The notes under the pieces were generated by a model. It had not been told where the DNA came from. It did no database searches and saw nothing but the letters and a program-made list of their open reading frames with translations. Shown piece by piece: positions 19,149-29,744 of a DNA stretch of 64,000 nt; position 1 is the stretch's first letter, and every line of letters starts with the position of its first letter. The stretch spans positions 5,403,186-5,467,185 of the forward strand of contig JADCRB010000001.1 of assembly GCA_021464245.1 (NCBI GenBank), written 5' to 3'. This DNA comes from Carallia brachiata (taxonomy: Eukaryota; Streptophyta; Magnoliopsida; Malpighiales; Rhizophoraceae). The position numbers and the translations under genes are program-made.

Positions 19149-20233
19149 CAAACAAAAAAAAAGAAGAAGGTGAGATCCACTATCCATCTCGTTTGCCTGA
19201 ATCCCCAATTTTTTTTCCTATATATAGTGCCAACATTTTAAGTATAAATCGTAGTGGGCCAATATAGATTACGTGTGTGAGAGTGAGAGATTGGGCAGAT
19301 TGCTGACGTGGGGCAGGGGAAATTTTTGTTTTATATTTCTTCTCGTTTCTCTCATATTTTCTTTTTTTTACTTCAAGTTTACCCTTTTTCCTTTTCTAAA
19401 TACAGTATTAATATTAGTAAATTGGTACATACATTAATGGTATTGTTTGTAGACTTAAGTTTCTCTTACAAACATTTTATCAACTAATATTTTTGTGCCA
19501 AAAACATTTTTTTTTATCACTTTCCATATTATTTGAGCTAACTCCTCCAAACACAAAGTAAGTGTAGAAGATACTAATAACTAAATTAGTTTACTTTATT
19601 CTTTACAAATAGTATGTTAATTTTTGACATTTGCTTTCTGACAAAAAATTTGACATTCCTTCTTCTCCCTTCCTTGATAGACCAGACAATTCTTTGTCTC
19701 TCTTTTTTTTTTTTTTTTGGCTAAAAAAATTCCTGAAGCCTTTCAAATGGCAAGGAATAAAAAGAAAAGAGTCGAATCTTTAGATTCTTATATTGTAGGA
19801 ATACAAGAAAATTTAGTTTTAAATGTTTATAAATTTTTATAATTAGATTTTAAAGTTTTTTGACCTTTGATATCAGTCTTAGACATAAAATATTTTTAAA
19901 TAAATACCTTTTTTTTGGACGGTATAATGTAAAACTGTTAAATATCTATATTAACCATTTAAACAAATTCATTAATGATGATAAAATTTTTTAAAAAAAT
20001 TAAAATTTATAAAAGTATAAGAATAATTTTTTACGTATCCCTTTTACTGCATTAAGGCACAAAATCATACATTAGTTAGTGGCCCTAGTTACATACCTTT
20101 GTTAATGTGAACGCATTAGATTTCAAAAAGCGGAAGTAGCACTCCACCGAGTTATTAGTATTACCTGTCGCAATTAGCATCCTTATTATTATTATGAACT
20201 TATGATGCCTTTCCCACATCAGCCACATTTCGC

Positions 20234-20241
20234 TATAAATA
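20234..20241 (+). promoter_or_regulatory. TATA box of VTL-C
   Basis: CTATAAATAGAG lies 126-133 bases upstream of the start codon. VTL-A has the same element with one substitution (TATAAATGG). It is embedded in a 165-base promoter/5' UTR block nearly identical between the two genes, including GCCACATTTCG just upstream and CTCCAAGTTACG in the leader. Confidence 0.72.
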
Positions 20242-20366
20242 GAGGCCCCATTGTGGCCCTAAGGGCGCGTGCCTTCCACACTCCCTCAAACAGCTCAATC
20301 AATTCTTCTACCAGCGGCCTTTCTTTCTTCATAATCTCCAAGTTACGTTTCATTTCATTTCCTGAG

Positions 20367-21032
20367 ATGGCTGCTATCGCCAATCTTCAAGAACCAAACC
20401 AGGTGCCCGATGCGGCTGCAAACGATATCGAGACGCAGCAGACAAACCAGGGTCTAGAGATCGAGGTTGTTGACTACTCCAAAAGGGCGCAGTGGCTTCG
20501 TGCCGCCGTGTTGGGTGCAAACGATGGGCTGCTGTCCACTGCATCTTTGATGATGGGTGTTGGGGCCGTCCGAAAAGATGCCAAGACTATGGCCTTGACC
20601 GGGATCGCTGGACTGGTTGGTGGTGCCTGTAGCATGGCCCTCGGAGAGTTTGTCTCCGTTTACTCCCAATACGACATAGAAATGGCCCAAATGAAGAGAG
20701 AGCACAAGGCTAGAAGAATTGACTCAACTGAGTTTGAGTCCAAAAAAAGGGAGTTGCCAAGCCCACTGCAGGCCGCAGCCGCATCCGCCATGGCCTTTGC
20801 TGTGGGAGCACTTATACCGCTTCTTGGAGCGGCCTTCATAAAGAGTTATGGTGTGCGGGTCGGTGTGGTGGTAGGATTGTCGAGCCTTGCCTTGTTTGCC
20901 TTCGGATGGTTAGGCGCAGTTTTGGGGCGTGCGCCCGTGATTAGATCTTCCCTGAGGGTCTTGGTTGGAGGATGGCTTGCCATGGCTATAACCTATGGCC
21001 TCACCAAAGCAATTGGAAGCACTGGAATTTGA
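20367..21032 (+). CDS. vacuolar iron transporter-like protein (VTL-C)
   Basis: The second intact 221-codon VTL gene, without introns. Its five-TM architecture, TM1 GANDGLLSTASL and TM2 MALGEF motifs are the same as in VTL-A. The proteins differ only at residue 195 (Ser here, Cys in A), 200 (Val/Ile) and 208 (Ile/Val), all in the last membrane segment region. Nucleotide differences are few in the first ~560 bases but rise to about seven in the last ~90. ATG 20367 is preferred over the in-frame ATG 20202 because the TATA box at 20234 lies between them. Expected role (family knowledge): proton-coupled iron loading of the vacuole. A Tat LTR ends about 1.1 kb upstream of the TATA box and could influence expression, which is speculative. 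Confidence 0.93.
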   Translation: MAAIANLQEPNQVPDAAANDIETQQTNQGLEIEVVDYSKRAQWLRAAVLGANDGLLSTASLMMGVGAVRKDAKTMALTGIAGLVGGACSMALGEFVSVYSQYDIEMAQMKREHKARRIDSTEFESKKRELPSPLQAAAASAMAFAVGALIPLLGAAFIKSYGVRVGVVVGLSSLALFAFGWLGAVLGRAPVIRSSLRVLVGGWLAMAITYGLTKAIGSTGI

Positions 21033-21207
21033 TCCATCCTTGCCTTGCCCTGCCTTGCCTTTCCTTGTTTCCATATATATATGTATACACATAAAATATA
21101 TAGTCAGTCAACTATATATATTTGTAAGCTTCTCTTTCTTCTTCTGGATGATCTTTTTTGTGACTCTCTCTAGATTCCCTCACCCTTTGAAAGTTAAGTA
21201 GCCATAG

Positions 21208-21365
21208 GTATTGAGTTTTAGTTTGTTGCTTTGTGTGCCCTAAAAGCTGAGGCGATGAGCAAGTCTTTGTTACTAGAATTCCTGGTACTCTATGTTGTTA
21301 TCTACTCTTTCTTGTTCTTTTTCTTTTTCCACTTAGATCCATTGGCTCTTGTAAAATAAAATAAA
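21208..21365 (+). promoter_or_regulatory. conserved 3' UTR block and poly(A) signal of VTL-C
   Basis: This is the same ordered block as downstream of VTL-A: GATGAGCAAGTC, then GAATTCCTGGTACTCT, then TTGGCTCTTGTAAAAT and overlapping AATAAA hexamers at 21355-21365. It lies 175-330 bases after the stop codon. Confidence 0.55.
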
Positions 21366-21440
21366 TAAATATTGCAATCTCATAAAATTCTAGTATCTTT
21401 CTTGTGTGAGAGGATCTCAAAATGATCATGTAGGAAAAGG

Positions 21441-22010
21441 CTTTAGCGGTGTTTCTTTTAGTTTTTAGGAGTTGGTTTTGCATTTTATATTTAAAAAAAC
21501 AGGGAAATGAATTTTTAGTTAATATCTTATAAAGATTGTTTTTTTGTTGAATAATAATCCAATCAGCAGTTACTAATATAAAAAATTGTTGATCCAAAAA
21601 ATAGTTTCAATATAATTTTTTGATCAATCAGCCAGTAATAAATATTTTTAAACTAAAATACCCTCATATTACCCTAACACCCTTTTCGTACAGATTATTC
21701 GTCTCTTCCAAGCTTTTTACGATCACACCTAAGACCCCTCTCCACCACATCCTCTACTTGTTTTCCTGCTCCACCACCAAGTATCGTCATCTTCTCTACC
21801 ACCTTCCCATCTACACCAGTGATTAAAAAAACAAATATAAATCATAACAAAATAAAACTATAATGTTGCATATCGTCATTTTATTATTCAAATAGTAACA
21901 AGCATCTATCACTTTTACCAAACACTATATTACATTTTAATTATTGATAATAGTAATCAGTAATATATAATAACAACAACAATGAATAATAATTAAACCA
22001 AATAGGACCT
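21441..22010. mobile_element. about 570-bp AT-rich insertion, MITE-like
   Basis: Units A and B read directly from a GATCRTGTA stretch into TTGTTACAAGAATATGTG. In unit C these are separated by about 570 bases. The insertion starts near GCGGTGTTTCTTTTAG and ends near CCAAATAGGACCTTG; the reverse complement of the end (CAAGGTCCTATTTGG) is weakly similar to the start. The same end motif occurs near 2567. Target duplication and superfamily are not determined. Confidence 0.5.
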
Positions 22011-22215
22011 TGTTTCTTGTTACAAGAATATGTGAAAGGAATTTTTACAAAAAAAAAAAGAAAGAAAAAAATAAACGAATATTTTCCTTAGTGCCAATAA
22101 GAATCTACGTATCTTGGAACAACTTTGATATATCCAATATTCTCCATCTACTAGGTATAGTTTTAGGCTAGAATCTCCAGCTCACTTATAGAAAATAATC
22201 CCCTCCCTTCATCTG

Positions 22216-22775
22216 TAAAGGTGTTAAAATGGGTTATCGGGTCTAATTTAGGTTGGGTCGCTTTAAGTTTGAATCGCTTTGGGTCAGATTATTTATGAGT
22301 CAAACTATATTTGAGTCATTTTTTGTTGGGTTATTTCGGGTTCGGGTCAACTCACGGATTGACCACGTCATCAAAATGATGATATGACATTTTTATTAAA
22401 AATTTCAAAAATTTTACTAAAAATTCTTTAAAATTAAAGAAAATTATAAGATCGAAAAATAATTTAAGAAGTTTCTTTTAAAATATTCTAAAAATTCAAA
22501 ATAAAATTTACAACTGTATAAAAAATTTTAAAATATTCTAAAAAAATTTATAATTAAGATTTATATTGAAAAGAGTATAATTTATACTTTTTATAACATA
22601 AAATATGTTAAATTCTTTTTATTTTATTTTTTTGTTTCCTTAAAGAAAAAAAAAAGTTCGGATCAGACGAGTCATTCAGGTCGAGTTTGAGATTGATCCA
22701 AGATTTTCGGATCATTTCGGGTTAAACCATTCTTCGGTCGTTCTTTTTCGGTCGAATTTGATTTTGACACCTCTA
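22216..22775. mobile_element. 560-bp hAT-type MITE
   Basis: The ends are TAAAGGTGTTAAAATGGG and, reverse-complemented from the other side, TAGAGGTGTCAAAATCAAAT, matching the common plant hAT-type terminal GGTGTCAAAAT. It is flanked by TTCATCTG (22208-22215) and CTCATCTG (22776-22783), an 8-bp duplication with one mismatch, the length expected for hAT. The interior has GGGTC/GACCC-rich arms around an AT-rich core and no coding capacity. The uninterrupted site is visible in unit B near 10709-10735, confirming insertion. Confidence 0.8.
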
Positions 22776-23380
22776 CTCATCTGCCAATCCAACTCGACCA
22801 AGATATGTACCTTTTTGTTTATTGATAAAATTCTCTTTGGTATCAATTTGATATTCCCAATTTATAGTTTTTATTCTCGAAATAGAAATTAAATTATAAT
22901 TTAATGCGCTGAAATTAATTTTCCAATATTGATTACACCACTCTTAGCAAAATAATTGTAGAGATATCGACATTAAATTATGATTACTTTGTTTTTAATT
23001 GCCAACTAATATGATCCATTTTGCTATCTCCACATGTCATGCTAGACCATTTTACGTACCAAGAAAGAGCAAGACTTTTGAAATTAAACTTTTACAACTG
23101 AAATTTGCAAAAGATGAAAGTCTCACGTTAGATATTCTGTTAATTAATTAACGAGAAAATGTAAATTAGAACCCCCTAACATTTTTCCTATAAGTAACAC
23201 TCTTGTTGTAACTTGTAAGTGCATCATTGTCATAACATAGACACGTTTAACTACGGGCAGAAAAGCCAAGAACAAATTCATTTGAATATGATCTGATTAA
23301 AATTTGTATTGCTCTCCAAATGAAAATTCAACCGACTAAGAAGTTAAACATCTCTAGTTATAACTAGAGATTGTCCTGGT

Positions 23381-23944
23381 GAGGATAAGTCATTCGGAAA
23401 TCCTAAACCTTTTGAATTTCAAACTAGTGTTAAATTTTTAATTTTCATTGATGTCAGTTTTCTTTTTGAGAAAAATTTCTCAAATCAGTATATATATAAA
23501 TAGTTTAACTTACTTGAGACGGTATAAAAAAACATCCCAAATATACCGTAAAAAACTCAAATTTACATCTACCTGCTTATTTCATTGAATTTCTCTTCTT
23601 TTTCTTCCTATAAAAGGCAAAAACCCCAAAAAAATTTTATGAGAAGTACTGGTTTTCATATGTGAGAGAAAGGAGGAAAATTTAGCAAAATATGTATATG
23701 GACGTATTTATGTTTTTTCTGTTTTTAATGTTATATCTATGTTTTCTTTAATGCCATCTTAATTTAGTCGAATGTCCTATCAACCGAATAAACCAATTTC
23801 TGCAAAAAACAGGACTATCAAAAAAAAAAAAAGGACTCATATGTAATAAAAATAAAAAGTTTAATAATAGTTTGAAAACTCAAAAAGTTTAGAACTTAAT
23901 TGCGGCAATCTCCCAACATTTAGGACTACTAAAAAGTTTATCCC
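23381..23944. mobile_element. possible Mutator-like MITE related to 8915-9385
   Basis: The left end GGATAAGTCATTCGGAAATCC followed by TAAACCTTTTGA, and the right end, which read in reverse is GGGATAAACTTTTTAGTAGTCC followed by TAAA, form degenerate inverted repeats. They share the TCCTAAAC motif with the MITE at 8915. The flanks show no clean duplication. Pairing is weaker than in the other MITEs here, so both the limits and the class are tentative. Confidence 0.45.
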
Positions 23945-25347
23945 TTCGGTGATGTAGTGTAGAATTTTTGCGATTTCTTATTGTTGTTTATCTCTCACAA
24001 CTCAAGAAGCTTCCTAATTATAATAGGTTTTGGGAAAGAAAAAAAAAAAAGAGCTTTATTATGTTGAATGAAACTCTATGATTCATAAAAATGGATTTGA
24101 TCTAATTTTGGAAGCCACAAAATTTTGGTTCTCGCTTAGAACCGCAGATGGTTTGCATAAAACTTTTTTTTTTTTGTTTGTGATGTCAACTTGGCCAGCA
24201 ATATAAAGTAGACTCTGAATTTAATATACTGGCTTTTTTTCAGTCAGAATCCTCTAGGATACCGTGGCTGATCCACAAATCCAGCAGCCATTTAACAGCC
24301 TTCCTGCTGGCACCGACTCTCTCCGGTCATTGGTCGGCTCGGATCCATTCATCTATGTTACTAGGGACTACTACTAAGGCAAAAAAGTATCGGAGGACTT
24401 ACGTCTCAATTTTTTTGGAATATAACGATGATGTCTTAATTAATGTGATGTTTTAAAAAAAAAAAAAAGTTTATCTTTTTTTTTTTGTTACAAGAAATAT
24501 TGTGGTGTTTGTAAAAAGTTAAAACTTAATTACATTCAAATTAAATTTCAAGGGTAAATTCCTCTAAAACGGTGCTCTCGCTACTAATTGGCCAGTTTTC
24601 CGCTCCTTAGTTTTCCACCCTGTATATAGCGCACGTTGCAATTGCATTGTATGTGGGCGTTTTGGCAGACGAAGTTTATCACGAAGCGAGAGACACTGTT
24701 TAAATTACATTGTATTAGAAGTCTTGGAACTAGAAAGCCACGGTATACTCAATTCAATACAAGGAAGAGTAAAGGGATTGACTGTAGAAGAGAAGAGAGA
24801 GAAATCAGAGTAAGATTGTCATGCATTGCACCTCTACATAATTTTTTACTAAAAAAATACCGTACACAAGATAGATGAGATTGATATGTAACAAGATTAA
24901 ATTTCATGTGCAAAAGACTTAAAATGAAAAAATAATAATAATAAAATGGCTGTCCTATTCCAAACAATGCTCATCGTGTTTTAGGATATATATATACTAA
25001 CTTGCAAGCTTGTGCAATGCGTTAGTTTTATAAATTTAAGTTGTAATACGAATAAGAACTTTAAAATATGAAATTATCTAAATAATACAAAATTATTGAT
25101 GTATGTCAATAAATTTTTTATATCTATAAAAAGTATCAATATATTCTTAACATTTGATTATTATATTATATTATACTTTTGTGTGGGGTAGAGGAAAACT
25201 TATTAAACGGTTGAAAAAACTCACCAAGCATCTCCGAATATGAAAAAGGCCAAGCCAAGTTTATTCTGCCAACAAAATCTAGGACTCTATGAGGCACGAA
25301 TATCATTTCCATAATATTTAACTTGGAACACAACAGGAGAACTGCAA

Positions 25348-25466
25348 GATTGAACTCCAAAAAAATTAATCAATTTCATGCGGTTACAATAATGATGAAA
25401 ACTAAAGATTAAACTCCACAAAAATTAATCAATTTCATGTGCCTACAATACTGATGAAAAATAAAT
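25348..25466 (+). repeat. two-copy 59-bp direct repeat
   Basis: GATTGAACTCCAAAAAAATT at 25348 and GATTAAACTCCACAAAAATT at 25407 each continue with AATCAATTTCATG, a variable CGGTTA/TGCCTA, then ACAATA-TGATGAAAA. About 85-90% identical by eye. Confidence 0.7.
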
Positions 25467-27541
25467 TAAATTAAAGAAGAGTAAATCTGGTGCAGCAGCT
25501 GGAATTATAAGAGCATACCTGAGTATTGAAAGAATTAATTAAGAAAGACCTACAGTTCAATGTAAAAACAAAATACATCCCAGCCTAATTATAGGAGTGA
25601 AAATAAAAATAAAAAAAAAGGTCTAACGTTAGATAAACTTCTAATGTAAATTTTTAATTCTATCCAAAACTTTCTGTTAATATCAACAATAATATCAATC
25701 TAACAGGATAACCTTACATTTTATTAGTATTTTATTATACCCAAAAAAAAAAAAAGATTCTTCCGTATCCTAAGTCTTAAGGATTAAAATAGAGATAAAT
25801 ATTATATTTAGAATAAATCATAACTTTATCTATACTATATAGTGGGTAGTAGTTAAATCAAATTAATATTAGTTGAATATATATTAACCTTATCAAGAAT
25901 TATATTGTTATCATAACAAAATATTTAAATTAAATTGAATAAAAATAATTATATTTGAGAGTTTTGTTAAAACGTGAATTTTGCCACATCAACGAAAAAG
26001 AACTTGAGAATTAATGTAAGTAAAGCTAAACTTTTCTCTCTCTTAAGTAAATTATATATATTATGTACATATGCATGTGTGTGTGTTTGGGAAGTCACAA
26101 TTGAAGATTGTCAGATGATTATAGCACCACATGAGCCCACGTTCAGCCACGTACTACTATTTTGTTCCGTAAGGCATGGCCTGTGTTTAGGATTTGAATT
26201 CCATATATAATAGAAAACTATATATGTAGTCACTCACAAATATACATTTTGAGCTCCTAAAATTTAAAGATGGCAACTCAGGACTAAACACTTGCGTCGT
26301 ATGTGCATAATTGTAATTGAATTTATTCTCTAGTTGCACATTATTCTTAAATATATGTACCGTAAAAAAAAAGTTCTTAAATGTTAGTTAGCACAACTCT
26401 TTAGTCATATGCATAATAATTATGAAACTAGATATAACTTTTCTTATCCAACAAGGTGGGGTTTTGGGGCTAAAAATGATTTTTTTTTTTTTTTATTCTA
26501 TCGATCCCAGTTTGGGTAACACGAGGAAGGAAAGTGGCTAATTCAACTTTCAAATATAGTTCTGTTTGTGAGAGACTTCATCAAAATGCGATAACTATAT
26601 TCAAAGGAGAATGCTCCTGTTGTCCAAGTTGCCGAGTCCCCAAATGGCGTGGACTTAAATCCAAGTTTCCTTCTATGTTACAGATGGGACTCAAAAATGA
26701 TACATTAGACTAGCTAGTTACAGGGTAGATCTAGTTAACATGACATTTGTTGACTCTACCTATCCATTTTAAAAACATAAAATATGATAATTATTAAAAG
26801 ACGCAGAGTCATTTCTTCAATTAATTAGATAAATCTGTCTTTTCATTTGTTGTTAGTATTTTTTTTTTTTGGATTTGCACCGATGATGCATATTAGATAG
26901 ATTTGTTCGAACCCATCAACAAAAATTAAGGTGGGCGTGGGAATTTCAATTATGGTCATTGGAAAGGACAATCAAACAAATAACAGAGACGGGGAGATAA
27001 ACAAATAGTAAAGATGGAAGACTTTTGAGTTGCAGCGTAGACTTTTGGACAAGAGCCACCACATAGATTTAGCGTCGTGACATTATTGGTTATTACGCTT
27101 TCAGAAATATTTTATTTGAAAATTTGCTCAATTGCAATGTATTTTTTATTTTTTGTAATTGCACTGAAACTTTTACAAAAAAAAAAAAAATGTTTTCTTT
27201 TTTTATTACAAAAAAATATGATTTTAGTTATTAAAAATTGAAGTATTGTTGTAATCAAACAAAACTTTGGAAAAAAAATGCACGAAGTTTAATTTTTTCC
27301 TTGGGCAAATAAGTGAAAGGAAATGGCTGCAAATGCAAACAATGTTCCGTTTTGATTCTACTTTTTTTTAACATAACGCAATGGTTGCAAACAGAAGAAA
27401 ACGAAAAAAAAAAAAAACAATTGGAGAAGCGTGGCATCCACACGAAAGCAACAATAAATAATGAGATTCAAATAGCATTGTCATTTTCACTTTCTTCATC
27501 AACCAAATTTATTTTATACCGCGGGATTAGTTAGTGTTCTT

Positions 27542-27662
27542 ATTTGTTTTGTTTTGTTTTGTTTTTTTTTTTCATGTATCTAAAAAAGCACAAGAAGGCA
27601 ATCGATGCTTAGTAGGATGGGATGTCTACATACATACATATATACAGACATACATACATACA
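27542..27662 (+). repeat. microsatellites (GTTTT)n and (TACA)n
   Basis: Four to five GTTTT units merge into a T-run at 27542-27572. A TACA-rich run with a few interruptions (TATA, CAGA) follows at 27625-27662. They are simple-sequence repeats, probably polymorphic between individuals. Confidence 0.75.
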
Positions 27663-27724
27663 ATAGGTATTATGTTACAATCAATGAATTAAACCAACCA
27701 TGTGATTTGATGTGAAGCAAATTC

Positions 27725-27841
27725 TGCCAGCAGATAAGGCACGAAGTTCCAGTGGATCACCCGAGAGAAGCTAATTCAATGGCTGATTGGGTAGCTAGGA
27801 TTAGATTCAGTAATGGAATTTCCTGGTGTTTGAAAAAAAAC
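27725..27841 (+). pseudogene. LINE RNase H C-terminal relic
   Basis: One frame reads CQQIRHEVPVDHPREANSMA, continues DWVARIRFSNGISW and reaches a stop. The H-x-P-R-E-A-N-x-x-A-D-x-x-A pattern is the conserved C-terminal signature of the RNase H domain (RVT_3 type) of plant LINE-like ORF2 proteins. No upstream RNase H or RT is readable, so this is a very short fragment. It could alternatively be a relic of a host RNase H-like gene. Confidence 0.5.
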
Positions 27842-29373
27842 AATATCCCACCCATGTGACTGTGGCACACATGCCGGCCCAGGTACTTGACATATGAGAA
27901 TTCTACATCTGATAAGATACAAATAAAATGAGTTCAATTTAATATTAATTTATTCAAAACATTTAAGAATAGAAATTTATTTAGTTTTTATTAAATATAA
28001 ACAATAAACTAACCAATAAAATAAACAACAAAAAAAACTAAAACTGAAAGCAAAAATAAACACAATGTGAACAAAGTTACTAAGTGATCGTGTCACTTTT
28101 TAGCACGGTGGGCCAATCAAATAAGCATGGAAAAAGAATCCACCCCAATACTGGTCACGAAGTTTGTGCAAAAAATCTTTTCCTACATGCGACACTCTCA
28201 AGAGTTCTGCCACTTGCTACAAACATTTAGCAATAATCTGAAAATAACAACCCTTTTATAAGTCTTGGGAGTTCTAGTTCTAACATTAGAAAAACTAAGA
28301 CGATTCGCCCGCCCTACTCGCATACCTTTTTCTAACACAATTCTAACAGGAACTGTGATATATGGTGTTTAAATTCAATCTCTACTCTACTGTATAATCA
28401 TATTCCTTACTATTATTTGATTCAATGAGTTAAATCATAGTCCTTTCATTAGACAACCAATCAAAATTATACACATGTTCCTTCATAGTAAAAACTCGTG
28501 AAACCGAATTGAGATCGCAGTGTTACATGTTACGTATATCCAAAAAAACGCAATACGATATGTAAGTCCAACGTAAGTACTTTCTGAGACTTGCGGCTTT
28601 CCTGACTCTGGACTGGAGCAGTTTTCCCTCACCTAAATTTTTTTTTAACAAAAAAAACGCAATACTATTGTGTTCAACAAAAAAAACCGTAATAGTGAAC
28701 TATAAGTATGATGATTATTGTAACGCTGTTTTGTTGGGTCTAATACAGTTGGTAACCCTTAGGATTAAGAAAGTGGGTTTCGGCCCGGCCTTTATATTAG
28801 GCCTCGGAAAAAATTCAAACAAAGACAATAGGTGGCAATACTACCGAAAAAAAATAAAATTCCACGAGAAGCCCAAATTTTTGTAAGCTGCATAAGCGGA
28901 TAAGAGGGGGATAAAAAATTTTTTAGGACAATAATAATTTGATAACCCATTACAGAAAACCAGGAGGCCCATCGTCTCAATTTGGCCAAGAAACAACTCA
29001 TGGCAGGCCACTCCAGCCAGCTTTTTCCTATCTAGCAAGCATCTGCAGCACCAGGAGGCTCATTATAATGCCCAAATTCCTCTCCTCAATTCAGCAGGCA
29101 CCAAACGTCTATATTTTAGGTTCGGGTTCTACTATTTTTCAATGGTTTATAATTTAAAAAGTGGTGCTTCGAACCTTAATGAAAACGATTATTATTTAAA
29201 ACAACATGGCATTCCAATCCTTTGACCACAAATGATTTAACGAAACAGAAAGGCACTCCAACCCTTGATGAGAAATGATTTCATTAAGTTGGATTGCATG
29301 GTTAATTTTATCGTCTTTGTAGAGGAAGCTGACCAACGTGAGCGCAACAATAAGAAGGTCAAATTTATAGAAA
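27842..29373. other. intergenic DNA, no gene recognised
   Basis: AT-rich with moderately GC islands near 28760-29060 (GGCCCGGCC, GGAGGCCC motifs). The frames at 28668-29157 overlap on opposite strands and have no recognisable domain. I see no convincing gene, LTR or inverted repeat in this stretch. Confidence 0.4.
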
Positions 29374-29609
29374 GGGTATCATTATATGGGCAGATGATTT
29401 GGGCATACGTTTGTGGGCAGACGATAGTTTGTGCAACTATGAGCATATTTTGTGCAACCATAACAAAAACATATGATGCAAAAAAAACAGTAATATTTTT
29501 TTGTATCACTTTTTATCGTTACGGTTGCACAAAATTTACTCGCAGTTACACAAATCAGCGTCTGCCCACCAGCGTATGCCCACCAACGTATGCCCACTGA
29601 CTTTTTCTG
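29374..29609. mobile_element. 236-bp palindromic MITE with perfect 10-bp target duplication
   Basis: The element is an imperfect palindrome centred near 29490. The left arm carries GGGCATACGTTTGTGGGCAG, GATAGTTTGTGCAACTATGA, GCATATTTTGTGCAACC. The right arm carries the reverse complement of each in opposite order, with an extra copy of the GTATGCCCACCA motif. TTTATAGAAA is present immediately on both sides (29364-29373 and 29610-29619), a perfect 10-bp direct repeat consistent with Mutator-type insertion. Because of the symmetry, both strands contain similar open frames of about 70-110 codons; these are by-products. A transcript would fold into a long hairpin. Confidence 0.75.
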
Positions 29610-29744
29610 TTTATAGAAATTGGTGAAAACAGCTGAATCCGTTGCCTGATCTACTTCGAGTGACTTGACTAGTAGGGGGGACCCGCGGTGTCACATAGAA
29701 ATCCTCTTTCTCTTTGCAACACATTGGACTTCATAGGAGAGCAG

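Larger units (their letters stand above)
19165..23150 (+). repeat. VTL duplication unit C
   Basis: Homology to unit A begins at GAGATCCACTATCC (about 19171) and includes the GTAGTGGGCCAATATAG block at about 19252. It is then interrupted by roughly 650 extra AT-rich bases compared with unit A before resuming at AACTGTTAAATATCTA (about 19933). After the gene, the 3' flank can be followed to 23150 against unit B, with two insertions (about 21441-22010 and 22216-22775). It is the longest unit and contains the second intact gene. Confidence 0.8.
23945..27724. other. AT-rich intergenic DNA, no gene recognised
   Basis: No open frame here has recognisable protein character. Frames of 60-80 codons at 24636, 25166 and 25974 are short, compositionally biased and lack homology I can see. 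There are frequent A and T homopolymers. A 59-bp direct repeat (25348-25466) and simple repeats at 27542-27662 are annotated separately. A real gene with many small exons cannot be excluded by eye. Confidence 0.45.

Noticed and set aside
29237..29600. Opposing frames of 71-111 codons that resemble each other
   Set aside because: They arise from the palindrome of the MITE at 29374-29609; similarity is due to inverted repetition.
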